From positions 1-11,302 of the forward strand of contig JBGVRC010000153.1 of assembly GCA_045128055.1 (NCBI GenBank): a stretch of 11,302 nt of DNA. Direction: 5' to 3'. Both the position numbers and the translations under genes were made by a program. The DNA is from Scatosoma sp045128055 (GTDB lineage Bacteria; Bacillota; Clostridia; Christensenellales; Borkfalkiaceae). Of the stretch, positions 1-6,448 are shown piece by piece (the first letter of the stretch is position 1; the number at the start of each line of letters is the position of its first letter). The notes under the pieces were generated by a model. The model was not told the DNA's origin. It ran no database searches and saw only the letters and a list, made by a program, of their open reading frames with translations.

Positions 1-176
1 ATCTTGCAGCCAATCTTACGTCTTTTCGACGTTTTTTAAGTTAGTAAACGACCGTATAAGCGACGTTTTTCAACTCGCACCTGGGCAAGATGATCTTGCA
101 GCCAATCTTACGTCTTTTCGACGTTTTTTAAGTTAGTAAACGACCGTATAAGCGACGTTTTTCAACTCGCACCTGG
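1..176. repeat. Two identical 84-bp tandem copies (period 92 bp)
   Basis: Positions 1-84 and 93-176 are identical base for base by eye, separated by the 8-bp spacer gcaagatg (85-92). The spacer and the first bases of the second copy form a short palindrome, gcaagat-g-atcttgc (85-99). Each copy also contains a small hairpin, acgtc-ttttc-gacgt, followed by a run of six T, and a partly repeated internal motif cgacgttttt. The first copy starts exactly at the window edge, so the array may continue to the left. No open reading frame is credible here. The copies lie downstream of the minus-strand regulator. Function is unknown; an intergenic repeat family or small non-autonomous element is an inference. 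Confidence 0.9.
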
Positions 177-214
177 TAGGGGGGTAAAAATTTCAACGCA
201 TACCTGGTAGGGGG
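158..214. repeat. Degenerate short repeats with ACCTGGTAGGGGG motif
   Basis: The 13-bp motif acctggtaggggg occurs at 171-183 and again at 202-214, a 31-bp period. Each is preceded by a related block: tttcaactcgc before the first and tttcaacgcat before the second. The tail of each 84-bp unit upstream ends in the same tttcaactcgcacctgg block (68-84, 160-176), so the region looks modular, made of mixed shared pieces. It ends about 18 bp from the stop codon of the minus-strand regulator. Confidence 0.75.
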
Positions 215-231
215 ATTTTTTTGGGGCTGTA

Positions 232-1056
232 TCAGCTCTGTTTTTGTTTTCTGTACTCTTTTGGCGTCAATTTAAATTCTTGCATAAAATGCTTGGAGAA
301 GGTGCTGGGGTTTTCAAAGCCCAACATACCCGAAATATCCAAGATACGCAGGTGTCTGTCTTTCGCCAAAAGGTCTTTGGATAGATGTACCCGCCGTTTC
401 GTCAAATATTCAATCGCGGAAACGCCCATATATTTTTTAAACTGCGTAGAAAAATAAGGCAAAGAAAAACCCGTTTCGTGCGCGATTTGCGTGATGTTTT
501 TTTGCACGAAGTAAATGTTGTTGAATTTCGGCAACAGCTCGTTCAACCAAGTCGGCATAAAATTTTTGACGTACACTTTATTTTTTATCCATTCGGATAA
601 AATCACGGAAATCATAGACGCGTGCAGCGTTTGAAAGAAAGGACTGTTGTTCGCCATCATTTCTTTTAACAGCAAAGATTGATTAAACAAAAAGGAAAAC
701 ATTTCGTTGGAAAAATTAAAACAAATCGGCGTTTCTGCATTGACGAGCTCTTCAAACAAATTCTCGTGCGCGGCGTCGCAAATCTTTTTAAAATTTTCCA
801 TCGTGTCGTACAAATCGATATGCTCGTAAATTTTCGAATCGTATTCCGTCAAGGAATGTACGTCGCCTGGGCGCAATATCACGCACGTACCGTTTTTAAA
901 ATCAAACGGAACGCCGTTTATCGTGTTTACCGCGTGGCCTTTTACGCAAAAAGAGATTTCAAAAAACCCGTGCGAGTGTAAATGCTTGGGCGGCGTAAAC
1001 GACGAAGATATGTAAGGGGTATGCGCAATTTCTTTTAAACCTAAAACGACGGGCAT
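232..1056 (-). CDS. AraC-family transcriptional regulator with N-terminal cupin-like domain
   Basis: This 274-residue protein is a probable DNA-binding regulator of the divergent sugar-uptake operon. Residues ~15-80 resemble the AraC-type cupin ligand-binding domain, with the HLHSHGFFEI segment (26-35) and a RPGDVH turn (62-67). Residues ~183-270 form the double helix-turn-helix domain: the first HTH spans ~187-223 (ITQIAHETGFSLPYFSTQFK), the second ~235-270 and ends in the family signature region GFENPSTFSKHF...TPKEYRK. The usual glycine before T-P in that signature is leucine here (FKLTP). The length is typical of the family. The ATG at 1054-1056 is supported by an AGGAG ribosome binding site (1067-1071 on the opposite strand) 10 bp upstream and by a consensus promoter just beyond it. 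Family assignment is firm; the sugar it senses is unknown, and control of the adjacent operon is inferred from the divergent arrangement. Confidence 0.93.
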   Translation of the reverse strand: MPVVLGLKEIAHTPYISSSFTPPKHLHSHGFFEISFCVKGHAVNTINGVPFDFKNGTCVILRPGDVHSLTEYDSKIYEHIDLYDTMENFKKICDAAHENLFEELVNAETPICFNFSNEMFSFLFNQSLLLKEMMANNSPFFQTLHASMISVILSEWIKNKVYVKNFMPTWLNELLPKFNNIYFVQKNITQIAHETGFSLPYFSTQFKKYMGVSAIEYLTKRRVHLSKDLLAKDRHLRILDISGMLGFENPSTFSKHFMQEFKLTPKEYRKQKQS

Positions 1057-1082
1057 ATAGCCTATTCTCCTGCTTTTTTTCG

Positions 1083-1111
1083 ATTATAACACGAAAAAAT
1101 ACCCTTGTCAA
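1083..1111 (-). promoter_or_regulatory. Sigma-A promoter of the araC-type regulator
   Basis: Read on the minus strand, TTGACA (1106-1111) and TATAAT (1083-1088) are both perfect consensus hexamers with a 17-bp spacer. Transcription would start near 1076, giving a leader of about 20 nt that contains the AGGAG ribosome binding site at 1067-1071. Such a strong housekeeping promoter suggests substantial basal expression unless a bound protein blocks it. Confidence 0.88.
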
Positions 1112-1145
1112 TACTTAGGCAGAATAAAATTAAATTATTAAAATA

Positions 1146-1161
1146 TTGCATTATATAGCAA
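1146..1161. promoter_or_regulatory. Inverted repeat TTGC-N8-GCAA, possible operator
   Basis: A short dyad, ttgcattatatagcaa, sits in the AT-rich middle of the divergent promoter region. It is about 35 bp upstream of the regulator's -35 box and about 50 bp upstream of the putative -35 of the transport operon. That position suits an activator acting on the operon, or autoregulation. The half-sites are only 4 bp and AT-rich sequence makes such dyads by chance, so this is a weak call. Confidence 0.3.
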
Positions 1162-1211
1162 AAATGGCAACAAACACCTAAAAAAAAGATTAGTTTTGAT
1201 AAAAAATGGAG

Positions 1212-1240
1212 TGGAAAGACAAACGACAATGTGGTATGAT
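1212..1240 (+). promoter_or_regulatory. Putative extended -10 promoter of the transport operon
   Basis: TATGAT (1235-1240) is preceded by TGG, giving an extended -10 element (TGnTATGAT). The -35 candidate TGGAAA (1212-1217), at a 17-bp spacing, matches only four of six consensus positions. A start near 1247 would leave a leader of about 80 nt. A weak -35 with a good -10 is the usual architecture of an activator-dependent promoter, in keeping with the divergent AraC-type gene. Confidence 0.55.
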
Positions 1241-1312
1241 ATGTTTAAGGTGAAAATACACACTTGGGAGCTTGCCCCCAAAAAGAGCAAAAAGAGTAAA
1301 AATCACGATTTC

Positions 1313-1317
1313 GGAGG
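1313..1317 (+). promoter_or_regulatory. Ribosome binding site GGAGG deciding the binding-protein start
   Basis: GGAGG lies 8 bp before the ATG at 1326. The same frame is open from a TTG at 1272, but that start lacks a comparable site and would put 18 charged residues in front of an otherwise complete lipoprotein signal peptide. The 1326 start is therefore preferred. Confidence 0.85.
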
Positions 1318-1325
1318 AATACGAG

Positions 1326-3041
1326 ATGAAAAAATTTATATCAACGGCACTTGCATTTATGTTGTCCTTGGGCTGCGTAGCGGCGGTAGGCTGCGGCGGC
1401 GGAGATACGGGCGACGACGAAGGCAACAACGGGGCTGCGGTCGTCAACGACGAAAAAACGGTCAATCTCCGTTTGTACAAAGCAGGCTTTGGCGACGCGT
1501 TCATTTATGAATTGAAGAAAAACTTTGAAGCGGTGTACGCGGAAGAAGGGTATAAAATCAACGTCCTTACGCCCACGTACGGCTCCGCGGGTACGGCGAT
1601 GGTACAAGAAATGTCCCGTGGCTACGACAAGACGGGCGTGGATTTGTACATAACGGGCGCAATCACGCCGAATATGGTAAGCGAATACGGCGAATACGGC
1701 TTGGTTTGCGAAGAGCTGGAAGAATCCGTTTGGAATCAAACGGCAATCAACTACGACGGCACGGAAAGCGAAACGGTGATTTCCGAAAGAATTTTGTCCG
1801 ACTACGAACCCTTCCTTCGCGCGGACAACGGCAAAATGTACGGCTTTAACTGGGCGCAAACGACGGCGGGCTTGGTTGTCAATACCAAGAAATTGAGCGC
1901 GTACGGCGTAACCGAGCTTCCCAGAACGACCAACGAACTTTTCGACGTATTCGACAAGATTTTGTACGGCGTTGAAGGTTTAATCGGCGGTTCGGAAGAA
2001 ACCAAAACCTATCCCGTAACCTATACGCTTAAATCGGGCGTCGGCGGCGGCGCCGGCTATCAAGACTGCGCAATGCTGAGCTGGTTTTCGCAATACGACA
2101 TCGATACGTATAACGAATTTTTGAGAATGCAGCACAAGACGGAAGACGGCTGGGTGGATATGGAAGAAGGATATAAAGTTTTCGAAAACGAAAGTCTTTT
2201 AAAATCCTTGACGGCTGGCTTTGAATTTATGGATATGGAATATTCCGCGTACGGCTCGAAAACGCAAACCCTTGACCAAGCGCAAGGCTTGCTTATGAAA
2301 GAAGCTGGCAGAAAGCAAAACAATGCGGTATTTATGTTGAACGGCGACTGGTTCTTAAACGAAGTTAAGGCAAATTACAGCAAGTATTTGCACGACATCA
2401 CCTTTATGAACGTTCCCGTTATTTCTTCGCTTGGTATCGACGTGTTCGGCGCGGCTACTTCTTATAATCTTTCCGACGAAGCTTGTGATGAATTGCTTTC
2501 CTATATTTGCAAGCTCGTTGACGAAAACAAAACGATTGAAGAAATTATCGCAAGCGTGAAGACGGAAAAGGGGATTGACTTGACGCAAGAAGATGCGCAA
2601 AGAATAGCGACGGCGCGCGGCGTAGGCTTTGCCCGCGGTATCGAACACCTTGCGTTTATGACCAAGGACACCACCAAAAAACATATTGCTTCTCTCGTGC
2701 TTCGTATGATGGCAAGCGACGATTTCGCAGAAACCTTTATGGTAAAAGCAAACGCTTCGTCTCCCTACACGAAAGACGTGCAGGCGGTTTCGGAATACAA
2801 GTTTGTAAACGATGCGCAAAAGATTACGTCCAATATTCATTATAGAGCGGTAAACTCCCGTATGCAAGGTGTAAGATTTAAGGCGATGAGAACGGACGCG
2901 TTTATCCTTGGTACGAACAACCTTGCGTTGACACTTTACGATAAAAACGAAAAAGATTCGTATGCAGACGCAGCGAAAAAGCTCTTCGATGCTTGCAACG
3001 CGAAGGCTTTGGCGGCTTGGAACGAATACATTAAAGACTAA
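1326..3041 (+). CDS. ABC transporter extracellular sugar-binding lipoprotein (CUT1, family 1 type)
   Basis: This 571-residue protein is the probable extracellular receptor of the sugar importer encoded downstream. It has a short basic N-terminus (MKKF), a hydrophobic stretch and a lipobox ending AAVGC (Cys23), followed by a Gly/Asp-rich linker (24-45). An upstream SLGC (Cys17) is an alternative lipidation site. The mature part begins with a beta strand typical of solute-binding proteins (VNLRLYKAGFG, ~46-56). It later has an AVFMLNGDWFLNEV segment (~334-347), like the A-x-NG-W element of family 1 sugar-binding proteins. At 571 residues it is longer than the common 420-450 and closer to the LplA-like large binding proteins linked to complex oligosaccharides. 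It heads the operon and is followed by a hairpin-rich gap that may raise its mRNA relative to the permeases. Substrate unknown. Confidence 0.88.
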   Translation: MKKFISTALAFMLSLGCVAAVGCGGGDTGDDEGNNGAAVVNDEKTVNLRLYKAGFGDAFIYELKKNFEAVYAEEGYKINVLTPTYGSAGTAMVQEMSRGYDKTGVDLYITGAITPNMVSEYGEYGLVCEELEESVWNQTAINYDGTESETVISERILSDYEPFLRADNGKMYGFNWAQTTAGLVVNTKKLSAYGVTELPRTTNELFDVFDKILYGVEGLIGGSEETKTYPVTYTLKSGVGGGAGYQDCAMLSWFSQYDIDTYNEFLRMQHKTEDGWVDMEEGYKVFENESLLKSLTAGFEFMDMEYSAYGSKTQTLDQAQGLLMKEAGRKQNNAVFMLNGDWFLNEVKANYSKYLHDITFMNVPVISSLGIDVFGAATSYNLSDEACDELLSYICKLVDENKTIEEIIASVKTEKGIDLTQEDAQRIATARGVGFARGIEHLAFMTKDTTKKHIASLVLRMMASDDFAETFMVKANASSPYTKDVQAVSEYKFVNDAQKITSNIHYRAVNSRMQGVRFKAMRTDAFILGTNNLALTLYDKNEKDSYADAAKKLFDACNAKALAAWNEYIKD

Positions 3042-3052
3042 AAATATATAAC

Positions 3053-3077
3053 TCTCGCGGCGAAATCCGCCGCGAGA
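3053..3077 (+). other. Strong stem-loop after the binding-protein gene
   Basis: A perfect 10-bp stem (tctcgcggcg, 3053-3062, against 3068-3077) encloses a 5-nt loop, aaatc. It begins 12 bp after the stop codon. It is followed by A residues rather than T, so it is not a classic intrinsic terminator. A role protecting the 3' end of the upstream transcript is more likely, as known for hairpins between binding-protein and permease genes in other sugar operons. Confidence 0.75.
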
Positions 3078-3078
3078 A

Positions 3079-3100
3079 AAACAACCCCGCGGGGTTGTTT
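3079..3100 (+). terminator. 22-bp perfect palindrome, possible partial terminator
   Basis: Positions 3079-3100 are a perfect palindrome (AAACAACCCCG and its complement). As RNA it would fold into a hairpin with a C/G-rich core and run into the U-rich stretch ttgtttgttgtg. The T tract is interrupted by G, so any termination should be incomplete, allowing read-through into the permease genes. Confidence 0.5.
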
Positions 3101-3120
3101 GTTGTGTGCGCAACAAACAA
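3095..3120 (+). other. Third stem-loop, sharing bases with the palindrome
   Basis: A 10-bp stem (ttgtttgttg, 3095-3104, against 3111-3120) encloses the loop tgtgcg. Its left arm reuses 3095-3100, the right flank of the preceding palindrome, so the two full structures cannot form together. A weaker 5-bp stem follows at 3131-3147 (gtttg/caaac). The first permease's ribosome binding region begins only a few bases later, near 3152. Confidence 0.65.
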
Positions 3121-3161
3121 AAAAATTCTTGTTTGCAAAAAACAAACGTAGAAGGTGACTT

Positions 3162-4127
3162 ATGGAACAAACGACGAAAAAAATAAGCAAGTACAGCGGG
3201 TTTGAAAAACGCAAATTCCCGTTTGTATATGCCTTTATTGCCTTTCCCGTTTTGCAATTCCTTATTTTCTGGGTGTACGTAAACTTTTCAAGTATTACAC
3301 TTTCGTTTATCGATGGCGAAGGGGATTTCACCTTTGAAAATTTCCGAATGGTTTTTCGGGCGTTGCAAAGCGCGCAGGATTACAATAAAGGCTTTAATCT
3401 TTTCGATACGATAAAGCGTTCGTTTTTGCTTTGGGGCTTGGATTTCGTTATCCTTTTCCCTATCGGCGTTACGACGACGTATATCTTATTTAGAAGAATC
3501 CCTGGGCATTACGTTTTTAGATTATGCTACATAGTTCCCAGCCTTATGGGCGCGGTTATGTGGTCGCAGCTTATCTGCTATTTGGTGCAGTACGACGGCG
3601 CGGTGACTGACCTTGTAAAATGGTTTGGTGTAGAGCTTCCTAAAAATGCTCTTCGAAACGGGCTGTTCGGTGCGAAAGAAACGGCATTTCCGACGATTAT
3701 TGCGGTGAAAATTGTAATGGGCTTGGTTGGTAATAACGCCGTATTGACGGGTGCGTTTACGCGTGTGCCCGATGAAATTTACGAATCGGCAAGATTGGAC
3801 GGCGCGGGCTTTTGGACGAGTTATGTAAAAATAGCCGTGCCTTGCGTATGGTCGACGATTGCAACCTTAATGACCTTCTCGCTTTGTTCGTTTATTACGG
3901 CAGACTACAACGTCTTCTTGTTTACGGGGGGCAATGGTGACAACGAAACGTCAACGATAGGGTTCTTGCTCTATAAGATTACCTTGTCCATTTCCGAATC
4001 GTCCAGCGGCAAACCCTATTACGGGTATCCTGCGGCGCTCGGCGTATTCTTAACCTGTATCACTCTCCCCGTTGTGCTTTTCGGCAGAAAGATAATCGAC
4101 AGCATCTTTGTCGACGTGGAAATTTAA
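3162..4127 (+). CDS. CUT1 sugar ABC transporter permease (LplB/UgpA/MalF-like)
   Basis: This 321-residue integral membrane protein forms one half of the importer's channel. Hydrophobic segments lie at about residues 22-43, 87-111, 118-140, 177-197, 229-247 and 290-308, the usual six of this class. The cytoplasmic EAA loop that docks the ATPase is clear at ~208-227 (ESARLDGAG...IAVP), matching the EAA-x3-G-x9-I-x-LP consensus with Ser for the first Ala. The N-terminal tail before the first helix is rich in Lys and Arg, as expected on the inside. The ATG at 3162 follows a GAAGG site at 3151-3155. It lies 120 bp after the binding protein, beyond the hairpins, and 13 bp before its partner permease. 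An UgpA/LplB relationship is by pattern; the transported sugar is not evident. Confidence 0.93.
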   Translation: MEQTTKKISKYSGFEKRKFPFVYAFIAFPVLQFLIFWVYVNFSSITLSFIDGEGDFTFENFRMVFRALQSAQDYNKGFNLFDTIKRSFLLWGLDFVILFPIGVTTTYILFRRIPGHYVFRLCYIVPSLMGAVMWSQLICYLVQYDGAVTDLVKWFGVELPKNALRNGLFGAKETAFPTIIAVKIVMGLVGNNAVLTGAFTRVPDEIYESARLDGAGFWTSYVKIAVPCVWSTIATLMTFSLCSFITADYNVFLFTGGNGDNETSTIGFLLYKITLSISESSSGKPYYGYPAALGVFLTCITLPVVLFGRKIIDSIFVDVEI

Positions 4128-4135
4128 GGGGGGGG
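4128..4135 (+). promoter_or_regulatory. G8 homopolymer serving as ribosome binding site
   Basis: Eight consecutive G residues directly follow the TAA of the first permease and precede the ATG at 4141 by 5 bp. This is the only purine-rich site for the second permease. It supports ATG 4141 over the in-frame TTG at 4108, which lies within the upstream gene without a site of its own. Confidence 0.7.
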
Positions 4136-4140
4136 ACGAT

Positions 4141-5052
4141 ATGGAAATATTAAAAAATAAAACCCCGCAAACAGAAAGCCAAGTGGTGATTAAGGGCATG
4201 AAGAAAGATACTTCGGAAGTTATTACCAAAGTAATTTTCTTCGTTTTGTTCACCATCATCGCATTTATTTGTTTGTTCCCGCTCTTTTGGGCGTTTAACA
4301 ACTCGTTAAAGACCTTTGAAGAATACAGCGACGATAGCTTTGCGATTACGAGAAGCTGGCGATTTATCAACTACGTCCGCGTATTTAACGGCGTGTTCCA
4401 ATACAATAACGTCACTTATATGGGTATGCTTTGGAACTCCTTGTGGATTGTAGTGGTGAAGGTATTTGTAAACGTAGCGGCAAGCACGATGCTTGCGTAC
4501 GCGGTTGCGAAATTCCGTTTCCCTGGGAAAGAATTGTTGTACACCGTTGTTATCTTCGTAAACACCATTCCCATTATCGGTTCGGGCCCCGCTGCATTTA
4601 AGCTGTTGGACGCTTTGAATATGGTAGAAAACCCTATGACGATTTGGATTTCTTGGGCTTCGGGCTTCGACTTTGCCTTTATCGTTTTGTACGGGTATTT
4701 CAAGGGGGTAAGCCCTGCGTACTCCGAATCGGCGTATATCGACGGAGCAGGAGAGCTTAAAACCTTCTTCTCAATCGTGTTGCCGCAGGTCGTACCTTGT
4801 TTGGTGGCGATTATCATTACGCAAGCCATCGGGGTATGGAACGATTACGGCACGGTAATGGTATATTTGAGAGAATATCCCAACCTTTCGTACGGTTTGT
4901 ATATGTTCAATATCGAATCGATGTATATTGAAGATTCTAAACCCGTATTTTTCTCGGCGGCAGTTATTTCGGCAGTACCTATTATCGTATTGTACGCTTG
5001 CACGCAAAAGCTTATTATGACGAATATGACAGCAGGGGGGTTAAAAGGATAA
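4141..5052 (+). CDS. CUT1 sugar ABC transporter permease (LplC/UgpE/MalG-like)
   Basis: This 303-residue protein is the second channel subunit. Hydrophobic segments sit at about residues 29-51, 98-122, 132-151, 168-188, 215-232 and 269-287. The EAA loop is at ~196-215 (ESAYIDGAG...SIVLP). The C-terminus ends in MTAGGLKG, a tail typical of MalG/UgpE-class permeases. NNSLKTFEEY after the first helix is likewise usual for the class. The start at 4141 is chosen on the G-rich site just upstream. The gene is 13 bp after its partner and 3 bp before the TIM-barrel gene, so all three are almost certainly cotranscribed. No ATP-binding subunit is encoded nearby, so a shared MsmX-type ATPase elsewhere in the genome is inferred. 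Substrate unknown. Confidence 0.93.
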   Translation: MEILKNKTPQTESQVVIKGMKKDTSEVITKVIFFVLFTIIAFICLFPLFWAFNNSLKTFEEYSDDSFAITRSWRFINYVRVFNGVFQYNNVTYMGMLWNSLWIVVVKVFVNVAASTMLAYAVAKFRFPGKELLYTVVIFVNTIPIIGSGPAAFKLLDALNMVENPMTIWISWASGFDFAFIVLYGYFKGVSPAYSESAYIDGAGELKTFFSIVLPQVVPCLVAIIITQAIGVWNDYGTVMVYLREYPNLSYGLYMFNIESMYIEDSKPVFFSAAVISAVPIIVLYACTQKLIMTNMTAGGLKG

Positions 5053-5055
5053 AAT

Positions 5056-6432
5056 ATGTTTGAAAAATATTATCAAAAAGGCGAAATGCCTTTCAATATT
5101 TACGCATACAGCATTCCCGGTTGCGAAACGGGTGACTACGTAGTAGGTCAAAACGTAGAAGGCAGTATGCGTACCGTAGAAAGATATCAAGAATACAAGG
5201 ACGTCGGTTTCAACATGGTTATGTCGGGTACGGTGGGTACGTACTACGGCGAAGAATGGGAAACTTCGATGTGTAAACAAATGATGGACACCATCTACGC
5301 CGCGGGTATTGACAAATACATCGTCGGTGACCAAGCTTTTTACGAACTGTCCAAAACCAAGGACGGTATCGTGGGCGAAGGCAAGAAATTCCCCGATGAA
5401 GAGAGTTTGGATGCGTTTGTGGCCGATCGTATCAAGGATTATTCCAAACATCCAGCTTTTTACGGGATTTATTTTGTGGACGAACCACATTATTATTACT
5501 TTAAATCCTTCGGTCAGCTTTACAAATCGGTGAAAAGGGTTTGTCCGAAAGCAGTTTTGTATTGCAATCTGTTGCCAATCGACACCTTGCGTTGGATGGA
5601 CGAAAGATATCCCAAGGGTGGAGACTTGTTAGAACGTAGAAAGAAATACTTGAATATGTTCTTGGACGAAACGGGTGCGGACTATATCAAATACGACGAT
5701 TATACCTTCTGTTACAACAAGGAAAACAAAGTAATGCTGTTGCGCTGTATGCAAGACGCGGCGGCGCTTTGTAGGGATAGACAAAAGAAATTTATGTTCG
5801 TCGCGCAAGCGTTCGGTATGAAAATCGGCAATCATGATTATTATTGGACGCCCAACGAACAGGAAATGCGCTATCAACTGCATTTGTTGCTCGGCTTCGG
5901 TATTAAAGAACTTGGTTTCTTCACCTATATGACGCATGGCAACGGCGGCGGGGAAGTTTTCCACGAAAAGGGTGCGATGATGACCCGTCAAGGCGAAAAA
6001 ACACCGCTGTACGCGATTACACAAAAAATTCTTAAAGAATTCCACGAAATTGCCCCCGTAGCGACGAGATTTGAATATCAACATTCCGCCTACGAAGTGG
6101 CAACCTTCCATTCCTTCTTAAAACAGCTCGATTTTGCTGTAAACGAAGAACTCGACAACGTACAATCCTTTGAAACGGACAGCGAAGGGGTTTTAATCAA
6201 CGAACTGTACGACAAGGAAGAAAATCAGTATTTATATCGTGTTATCAATATGGCGGAAGTACGTTGCGAAGAAGTGGCAGGCGTAACGCAACACACCAAA
6301 ATCCGCTTTGACGGAAAATTTAAATTTGCCGACGTGTACGCGGACGGTAAATGGACGACGAAAACTTTGGAAAACGGAGCGTTGGAAGTGGGTTTATTGC
6401 CCGGCGACGCCGCTTACGTTTTAATCTATTAA
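5056..6432 (+). CDS. Cytoplasmic TIM-barrel glycoside-hydrolase-like protein, family unassigned
   Basis: This 458-residue protein lacks a signal peptide or membrane segment, so it should act in the cytoplasm on imported sugar. Residues ~10-335 have the pattern of a (beta/alpha)8 barrel of the GH-A clan type: GFNMVMSGT (51-59), HPAFYGIYFVDEP (132-144), VLYCNLLP (167-174), ADYIKYDDYTF (208-218), KFMFVAQAFG (245-254) and LGFFTYMTHG (286-295). The DEP motif at 142-144 makes Glu143 the best acid/base candidate. I cannot place the partner nucleophile with confidence. Residues ~375-458 look like a small C-terminal beta domain ending in PGDAAYVLIY, as in many GH42-like enzymes. The ATG follows AAGGA at 5045-5049, and the gene starts 3 bp after the second permease. 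I recognise the fold, not the family or substrate; a non-hydrolytic sugar-modifying or binding role remains possible. Confidence 0.72.
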   Translation: MFEKYYQKGEMPFNIYAYSIPGCETGDYVVGQNVEGSMRTVERYQEYKDVGFNMVMSGTVGTYYGEEWETSMCKQMMDTIYAAGIDKYIVGDQAFYELSKTKDGIVGEGKKFPDEESLDAFVADRIKDYSKHPAFYGIYFVDEPHYYYFKSFGQLYKSVKRVCPKAVLYCNLLPIDTLRWMDERYPKGGDLLERRKKYLNMFLDETGADYIKYDDYTFCYNKENKVMLLRCMQDAAALCRDRQKKFMFVAQAFGMKIGNHDYYWTPNEQEMRYQLHLLLGFGIKELGFFTYMTHGNGGGEVFHEKGAMMTRQGEKTPLYAITQKILKEFHEIAPVATRFEYQHSAYEVATFHSFLKQLDFAVNEELDNVQSFETDSEGVLINELYDKEENQYLYRVINMAEVRCEEVAGVTQHTKIRFDGKFKFADVYADGKWTTKTLENGALEVGLLPGDAAYVLIY

Positions 6433-6448
6433 AAATAAGGTTGGAAAA

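Noticed and set aside
1..214. Possible CRISPR array or integron attC sites
   Set aside because: The repeated unit is 84 bp with an 8-bp spacer, far outside CRISPR dimensions. The GTTAG and TTCAAC pieces do not match the attC core site consensus or its paired arrangement, and no integrase is nearby.
1263..1281. Small hairpin ttggg...cccaa in the operon leader as a riboswitch or terminator
   Set aside because: The stem is only 5 bp with an 8-nt loop, is followed by A and G residues rather than a T tract, and no known riboswitch core is present.
1272..1325. Upstream TTG start extending the sugar-binding lipoprotein by 18 residues
   Set aside because: It has no good ribosome binding site and would bury the signal peptide behind a charged segment. 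The ATG at 1326 has GGAGG at the right distance.
2355..3257. Minus-strand open frame spanning the end of the binding-protein gene and the hairpin region
   Set aside because: The translation is rich in Arg, Phe and Cys with no recognisable domain, and it is antisense to a well-supported gene and structured gap.
4108..4140. TTG start for the second permease overlapping the first
   Set aside because: There is no ribosome binding site for it, and the G-rich site before the ATG at 4141 is well placed.
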